The notes under the pieces are model-generated. The model made no database searches. It saw only the letters and a program-made list of their open reading frames with translations, and was not told where the DNA came from. From the NCBI GenBank assembly GCA_017408185.1, contig JAFQVE010000644.1, positions 1 to 18,632 on the forward strand: DNA of 18,632 bases, given 5' to 3'. Below, piece by piece: positions 14,579 to 18,632 of this stretch. Source of the stretch: Oscillospiraceae bacterium. GTDB lineage: Bacteria > Bacillota_A > Clostridia > Oscillospirales > JAAYXM01. Numbering within the stretch: the stretch's first letter is position 1; each line of letters starts with the position of its first letter. The position numbers and the translations under genes were made by a program.

Positions 14579-16954
14579 TCAGCACGCGGTTGAGCCGGGC
14601 GCAAGCCTCAGAATTATATCCTCTTGTATCGCGGGGCTTAAATCAAGGAAGTTGACAAACGTTCCGTGAATACGCATAATATACACTCCGTTCGGCGCAT
14701 ACTTCTTCGGATTTTCAAGAACCTTACGAAGCGTTTCTGCCGTTGTGATATTCACATACAAATAGAACGGTGCGCGTTTTTCATTATCCGGATTGAAGAA
14801 CAAAGGCTTAAGCACGCGACTGTAGAACTGAATTCCCTTTTCCTCGTCGCTTTCAGCTGTAAAATATTTGGGGTCAATTCCGAAATGCGATGCGCATCCT
14901 CCGCACATTTTTTCAAACGGAAGCCGCATTGTCGAAAGCGTTCTGAAGCCAAGCCCTGAATCTGCAGCAGAAAACAACGGGTCAATACCATACCCCATCA
15001 TACTTCTGCTCTCACGTCCGTCAGGCGTTGCGCCAACCCAATAGCCGTAGGTAAGATGCGTTGACGGTGAGCTCCAGTCAGGTCGGAACGGATTTCCGAG
15101 ATAATTTTCAAGACCTGCAACCATATCAGACACACGCTCCACAACCTCTGCCGCAACGCTGTCAACCTCCGGAATATTATTGCCATACTTCGGGCAAGCC
15201 TTAAGATATTCGCGAAGCTCTTCATATCCTTCAAAGTTTGCTTTGCAGGCTTTTATAAGGTTTTCTGCATCCTGCGGTCTTTCGCGCAAGAGATGCTCAA
15301 CCGCAATAAACGAATCAACAACAATCGAAAGTCCGTGAATAAGGCATCCGCTTCCGTTGTATTTTGTTCCCTGCTCCTCTGTATCGCGGACATCAATTCC
15401 GGATTCAAGCCCGCCTTCAAAGCAGGAAAGAAACGGAACGGGAAGAAGCGACAGTGCGCGAGATGCTCCGTTTGCCGCATCACGCATTTTTTCGCAGTAC
15501 CACTGCAGGTTCTTATAGAACAACGAGCGAAGATTTTCTAATATGTACTTTGCATCGAAAGATGACTGCTCTCCTATCTTCTTTCCGGTAATTGCGGATA
15601 TTCCGCCGGTAAGCGTAAGCTCAAGAACCTTGCCCATATTGAGCCAGCTGTTTGTTGTGTTGGCATTGTCACGCCCCATAATCAGCGGCTCCTGGCAGCC
15701 CGCCACTGAGTAGTTTTGCAAATCATCCTCATCTACGCCGTTTTCGCGAAGAGTTTCAAAAAGCGAATCATCATTAAACAACGACGGAGTTAGGCAGCCG
15801 GGAGTGAAGAAAAAGCGGCCAAGCTCCTCATAAAGCTTTTGCGGGGTGTTTTTATGTACCTTTACGGACAAAATCGGTTGCGGAAGGTTCATATCGTAAT
15901 ATGCATCTAAAATCGCATAGGTCATTTCGTTTGTGAGGTCAGCGCCCTTTGCATCCTTACCGCTTACAAGAACGTTCTGGGAAATTGCCCAGCTTCTCTC
16001 GCCGACATTGAAGAACACAAGAAAATGGCGGAACAGCGCCGCGCTTTCCTCACGCGAGAGGTTTTCCATAGCGCGGTACGGCTCGAAAATTCTGTCTGCG
16101 TTTCCGACGGAAAATGCAAAAGGATTCGGCGCCTGCTCAAGGCACATAATCTGCCACAAAAGAATGTATGACTGCATCGCTTCATACAGCGTCTCAGCGC
16201 CCTTTTCAGGCACCTTTCGAAGTGTCGCTTCAAGCAGAGCAAGCTCTTTTTTTCTCGCAGCGTCTGCCGTCTCTTTCTGCGCCTTTGCAATATCCGCATA
16301 TCTGTTTGCAAGAGTTATTGCACACTCAAGGCTTTTTTTCATAGCCAAAAGATTTGATTTCTTCTTGCCGTTTAAAACCTCATCTTTAAGCTTTTGGTCA
16401 ATTCCGTCCATAAGATATCTCACGCCGTATTTAAGCGCGGGTTTGAAATCCGGAATCATATGTCCCGTAACCTGTTCTATGAAAAATGCAACCTCGTCTG
16501 TGTATTCCTCGTATTCGGAATACACCGCAGAAAGTGCCTTTACATAATCACTTTTTGATGCGCGCTCACGCATATGGGCGATACGCTCTTTCGAAATTTC
16601 ATCCGTCGGGGTTGCATAATCGTAAACCTCAAGCGGATCGCAGTATCCCCTGAAGGTCTCCACGCGAAATGCAGGATTTATAAGCGCATAGCTTGCCGCA
16701 AAGGCATCACGCTGGCTTCCTGCAAAAATTGCGTTTTCACTAATTTCAAGCGGAAGCTTTTCGATTATTGCCGAAAGCTCTGCCGCGGCACGAAGCTCTG
16801 CGTTTTTCTCGTTTATCTTCTCGTCCGTATCTGCAGCAATCTCGCGGGTCAAAAACCAACCGTTTAAAACCTTATGGTTATTTCTCTCTTCATCATATAA
16901 TTTTTTTGCCTTGTCGCTCATCTCAGCCGGCGAAATTATTTCAAAAATTTGCAT
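14579..16954 (-). CDS. Glycyl radical enzyme of unassigned type (pyruvate formate-lyase superfamily)
   Basis: The product is 791 aa, the usual length for the superfamily. The radical-bearing glycine is G764, 27 residues from the C-terminus. Its loop reads MRIHGTFVNF, whereas most members have RVxGY or RVxGF; the following helix (AIQEDIILR) is normal. The thiyl cysteine is C420 in VAGCQEP. The C-x-E arrangement (E422 as likely base) is typical of eliminases such as glycerol dehydratase, choline lyase and anhydrosugar-phosphate lyases, not pyruvate formate-lyase with its C-C pair. GATPDGR and YGIDP (about 660-680) are also family marks. The enzyme is cytoplasmic, oxygen sensitive, and needs the activase encoded 19 bases upstream. 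A sugar kinase follows directly, suggesting a sugar or sugar-phosphate substrate, but no known subfamily is recognised. GAGAGGGG precedes the ATG. Confidence 0.9.
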   Translation of the reverse strand: MQIFEIISPAEMSDKAKKLYDEERNNHKVLNGWFLTREIAADTDEKINEKNAELRAAAELSAIIEKLPLEISENAIFAGSQRDAFAASYALINPAFRVETFRGYCDPLEVYDYATPTDEISKERIAHMRERASKSDYVKALSAVYSEYEEYTDEVAFFIEQVTGHMIPDFKPALKYGVRYLMDGIDQKLKDEVLNGKKKSNLLAMKKSLECAITLANRYADIAKAQKETADAARKKELALLEATLRKVPEKGAETLYEAMQSYILLWQIMCLEQAPNPFAFSVGNADRIFEPYRAMENLSREESAALFRHFLVFFNVGERSWAISQNVLVSGKDAKGADLTNEMTYAILDAYYDMNLPQPILSVKVHKNTPQKLYEELGRFFFTPGCLTPSLFNDDSLFETLRENGVDEDDLQNYSVAGCQEPLIMGRDNANTTNSWLNMGKVLELTLTGGISAITGKKIGEQSSFDAKYILENLRSLFYKNLQWYCEKMRDAANGASRALSLLPVPFLSCFEGGLESGIDVRDTEEQGTKYNGSGCLIHGLSIVVDSFIAVEHLLRERPQDAENLIKACKANFEGYEELREYLKACPKYGNNIPEVDSVAAEVVERVSDMVAGLENYLGNPFRPDWSSPSTHLTYGYWVGATPDGRESRSMMGYGIDPLFSAADSGLGFRTLSTMRLPFEKMCGGCASHFGIDPKYFTAESDEEKGIQFYSRVLKPLFFNPDNEKRAPFYLYVNITTAETLRKVLENPKKYAPNGVYIMRIHGTFVNFLDLSPAIQEDIILRLAPGSTAC

Positions 16955-16973
16955 ATATATACCCCTCTCAAGT

Positions 16974-17696
16974 TTATGTTTTAATCAGCTTTATTCCGTG
17001 CTCTGAGAAGATTTTCCTTATCTTATCAAATCTTTCATTTGTGACAAAAGCGCTCTCGGTCATGCGATACTCCAGACCGAGCTTTTTGTATTTATCCTTT
17101 CCGTATTCGTGATACGGCAAAAGCTCAAGCGTTGTATTCTCTTGCACCCCAAGTGAATCGAACAGCCGGCAAAAGCCGTATGCATCCTCGCATGTCGCAT
17201 TAAAACCACCAATCAGAGGAATGCGAAGCGCAAGTTCTTTTCCATATGCCAAAGCCTTGCGGATATTGTTTACTGTTTCGTCATTACCTATGCCGACTAC
17301 CGATTTGTGAATATTTGTATCATAATGCTTTATATCCATAATCAAATAATCAAGTACAGGAAAAAGCTCTTCAAGGCGTGATGAAACACCGTTTGTTTCA
17401 ATACATGCGTGAACGCCCTTCGAGTGTATCTCGGAAAGGAATTCCTTCGCCTCGTCAAGCTGTATTGTAACCTCTCCGCCGGTGAGGGTAACTCCCCCGC
17501 CGTCAAAGAACATCATTCTGCTACGGCAAACCTCATCAACAAGCTCTTCAATCGTATACACCGTACCGCCGATAGGCGCAAGCCCCTCCGGATTTGCACA
17601 CCACGGACAATTCAGATTGCAACCCTGCAGATGATATACAAGGCGGTTACCCGGTCCGTCCTGCGAATAATTAAATCCTTTTTGAAAAATGCGCAC
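16974..17696 (-). CDS. Glycyl radical enzyme activase (radical SAM)
   Basis: The product is 240 aa from GTG 17696, chosen because GAGGAG lies nine bases upstream and the protein then matches the family N-terminus (VRIFQKGFNYSQDGPG). The radical-SAM cluster motif is C26-x3-C30-x2-C33 (CNLNCPWC). Further marks are FFDGGGVTLTGGEV (63-76), ETNG (100-103), DIKHYD (121-126) and LLPYHEYGKDKY (192-203). It reductively cleaves S-adenosylmethionine and abstracts hydrogen from the glycine of the partner enzyme encoded next. There is no cysteine-rich insert after C33, so it carries a single [4Fe-4S] cluster, as in the pyruvate formate-lyase activase, unlike most eliminase activases. It is the first gene of the operon, with a leader of about 60 bases. 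Confidence 0.93.
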   Translation of the reverse strand: MRIFQKGFNYSQDGPGNRLVYHLQGCNLNCPWCANPEGLAPIGGTVYTIEELVDEVCRSRMMFFDGGGVTLTGGEVTIQLDEAKEFLSEIHSKGVHACIETNGVSSRLEELFPVLDYLIMDIKHYDTNIHKSVVGIGNDETVNNIRKALAYGKELALRIPLIGGFNATCEDAYGFCRLFDSLGVQENTTLELLPYHEYGKDKYKKLGLEYRMTESAFVTNERFDKIRKIFSEHGIKLIKT

Positions 17697-17766
17697 AGCG
17701 AACTTCTCCTCAATCCTCTTGAAAACCGAAATTTTGTCAATTGAATATACAAAACACTTCATCCTA

Positions 17767-17795
17767 AGAATAACACAGCTCAAGCATTTTGTCAA
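17767..17795 (-). promoter_or_regulatory. Predicted sigma-A promoter of the activase-radical enzyme-kinase operon
   Basis: On the minus strand, a perfect TTGACA -35 box (17790-17795) and TATTCT (17767-17772) are separated by 17 bases, giving a start near 17760. The ATG at 17762 would lie at the very 5' end without a ribosome site, which supports the downstream GTG 17696 as the true start. Confidence 0.75.
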
Positions 17796-17810
17796 GTGGG
17801 TTGACAAAAT
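17786..17810. promoter_or_regulatory. Putative shared operator: perfect 10-bp inverted repeat over both -35 boxes
   Basis: ATTTTGTCAA (17786-17795) and TTGACAAAAT (17801-17810) are exact complements with a GTGGG spacer. The arms contain the -35 hexamers of both divergent promoters. The same ten bases ATTTTGTCAA recur at 17731-17740 in the leader of the activase transcript, followed by a partial TTGAAT mirror. A repressor bound here would silence both directions at once. No regulator is identified by sequence; the ROK protein 4.5 kb away is one candidate. Confidence 0.55.
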
Positions 17811-17829
17811 AAATTCAAGCAGTTATAAT
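17801..17829 (+). promoter_or_regulatory. Consensus sigma-A promoter of the mannose-6-phosphate isomerase gene
   Basis: TTGACA (17801-17806) and TATAAT (17824-17829) are both perfect consensus hexamers with the ideal 17-base spacing. Transcription should begin near 17836, leaving a leader of about 34 bases. Such a strong promoter is usually held in check, which fits the overlapping inverted repeat. Confidence 0.85.
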
Positions 17830-17869
17830 ATGTTTGAACAGATAATTACGAAAGGACTTTTATATACAT

Positions 17870-18632
17870 ATGAAAAAAACAACTTTTCCCTGGCTTTTTC
17901 CGGTTTTTTTTAAAAAAAACCGCGTTTTTCGCGTTTATCTTGGAGGAAAGCTTCTTGATGAATTTGTCGGCGATAACGGAAGCGACGGAAGCTTTCCGGA
18001 AGAGTGGATATGCTCTGCTGTGCAGGCAATAAACCCGGGACACACCGATCCCCTTGAAGGAATCTCTCTCCGCACTGAGGACGGGATGCCTTTTGATGTA
18101 CTTTTGAGAGAGCACAAACAAGAGTATCTTGGAGAGCGCGAGGACTTAGGAGTACTGGTAAAATTTCTTGACAGCGCAATACGCCTCCCCATGCAGGTAC
18201 ATCCCACGCGCGAGTTTTCACGCGCAAACTTTAACAGTCCTTACGGAAAAGCAGAGTCGTGGATTATTCTCGACACACGCGAGGATGCATGCATCTATTT
18301 CGGATTCAAAGATAAAATCGAGAAAAAAGATTTTGAAGAGCTTGTCAGAAAAAGTGAGAGTGACAAGGAATGTATGACAAGTGTTGTCAACCGCGTTCCC
18401 GTCAAAGCAGGTGATGTGTTTTTCGTTGATGCGAGCGTTATTCATGCAATCGGTGCAGGTTGTCTTATACTCGAAATACAAGAGCCGACAGACTTTACTA
18501 TCCAGCCTGAACATTGGTGCGGAGATTATAAGCTCAATGACCGCGAAATGTATCTCGGACTGGATTCCTCCACAGCGCTGGATTGTTTCAACTATGAGCT
18601 ATACGGACGCGATGTTATAACTTCCGGCAAGA
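17870..18632 (+). CDS. manA: Mannose-6-phosphate isomerase, class I (ManA-type), partial
   Basis: The frame opens at ATG 17870 and stays open for 254 codons to the window edge; the family is about 300-320 aa, so the last part is missing. It interconverts mannose 6-phosphate and fructose 6-phosphate using zinc. Family marks are GGKLLDEF (25-32), GHTDPLEG (near 62), MQVHP with zinc ligands Q and H (near 108), GKAESW with the ligand E (near 125), and VIHAIGAG with the ligand H (near 189), followed by EIQEPTDFT. Some ManA-like proteins in sugar operons act on other sugars, so the substrate is not fixed. The ribosome site AAAGGA (17851-17856) is 13 bases from ATG, which is long. An unusual T8A8 palindrome lies inside the first 20 codons. 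It diverges from the radical-enzyme operon. Confidence 0.88.
   Translation, partial: MKKTTFPWLFPVFFKKNRVFRVYLGGKLLDEFVGDNGSDGSFPEEWICSAVQAINPGHTDPLEGISLRTEDGMPFDVLLREHKQEYLGEREDLGVLVKFLDSAIRLPMQVHPTREFSRANFNSPYGKAESWIILDTREDACIYFGFKDKIEKKDFEELVRKSESDKECMTSVVNRVPVKAGDVFFVDASVIHAIGAGCLILEIQEPTDFTIQPEHWCGDYKLNDREMYLGLDSSTALDCFNYELYGRDVITSGK
17901..17922. repeat. Perfect T8A8 palindrome within the isomerase start region
   Basis: CGG followed by eight T, eight A and CCG forms a 22-bp perfect palindrome covering codons 11-18 of the isomerase (PVFFKKNR). Codons read TTT TTT AAA AAA AAC, containing the slippery heptamer A-AAA-AAC in frame. A small CGCG-TTTTT-CGCG hairpin follows at 17921-17933. Confidence 0.8.

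Noticed and set aside
15933..16547. Plus-strand 204-codon frame opposite the glycyl radical enzyme gene
   Set aside because: It is antisense to a clear coding region, rich in Ser and Arg as expected for a shadow frame, and lacks a ribosome site.
17697..17807. Thirty-seven-codon extension of the activase
   Set aside because: It spans the promoter and operator; the family N-terminus and GAGGAG support GTG 17696.

Overview
The window looks like chromosomal DNA of an anaerobic, Gram-positive, Clostridia-type bacterium (gut or rumen style). The reasons are a very large secreted protein ending in three S-layer homology (SLH) domains, a lipoprotein sugar-binding protein, an oxygen-sensitive glycyl radical enzyme with its radical-SAM activase, strong AGGAGG-type ribosome sites, and sigma-A promoters with near-consensus boxes. 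Base composition is intermediate. I cannot name a species. No rRNA, tRNA, CRISPR array or transposase was seen.

Layout. On the minus strand, reading right to left from about 12.0 kb: a secreted modular protein of unknown function (10081-11967); a 416-bp gene-free stretch full of palindromes; an extracellular solute-binding lipoprotein (8138-9664); a 2453-residue SLH-anchored heparinase II/III-type polysaccharide lyase (682-8043); and the start of a calcineurin-like phosphoesterase cut by the window edge (1-477). Diverging from the modular protein is a ROK-family repressor on the plus strand (12087-13220), closed by a clear intrinsic terminator. To its right, on the minus strand, lies a tight three-gene operon transcribed activase (16974-17696), glycyl radical enzyme (14579-16954), FGGY sugar kinase (13267-14568). 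A mannose-6-phosphate isomerase (17870 to the window end) diverges from this operon. The two promoters stand back to back over a perfect 10-bp inverted repeat.

How it may fit together (inference): the SLH-anchored lyase cuts a uronate-containing polysaccharide at the cell surface, the lipoprotein captures oligosaccharides, the modular protein helps bind glycan, and the ROK protein senses a sugar. The radical enzyme, kinase and isomerase process a sugar or sugar phosphate inside the cell. The substrate of the radical enzyme cannot be told from sequence. Its glycyl loop (RIHGT instead of the usual RVxGY) and its GCQEP cysteine loop suggest an eliminase of an unusual branch.

The most striking observation is two 51-bp palindromic elements inserted in frame in the SLH region of the lyase gene, each adding exactly 17 residues that begin SLLLEEK and end DEV. 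A related element sits in the 9.7-9.9 kb intergenic region. They behave like the protein-inserting palindromic elements known from Rickettsia.
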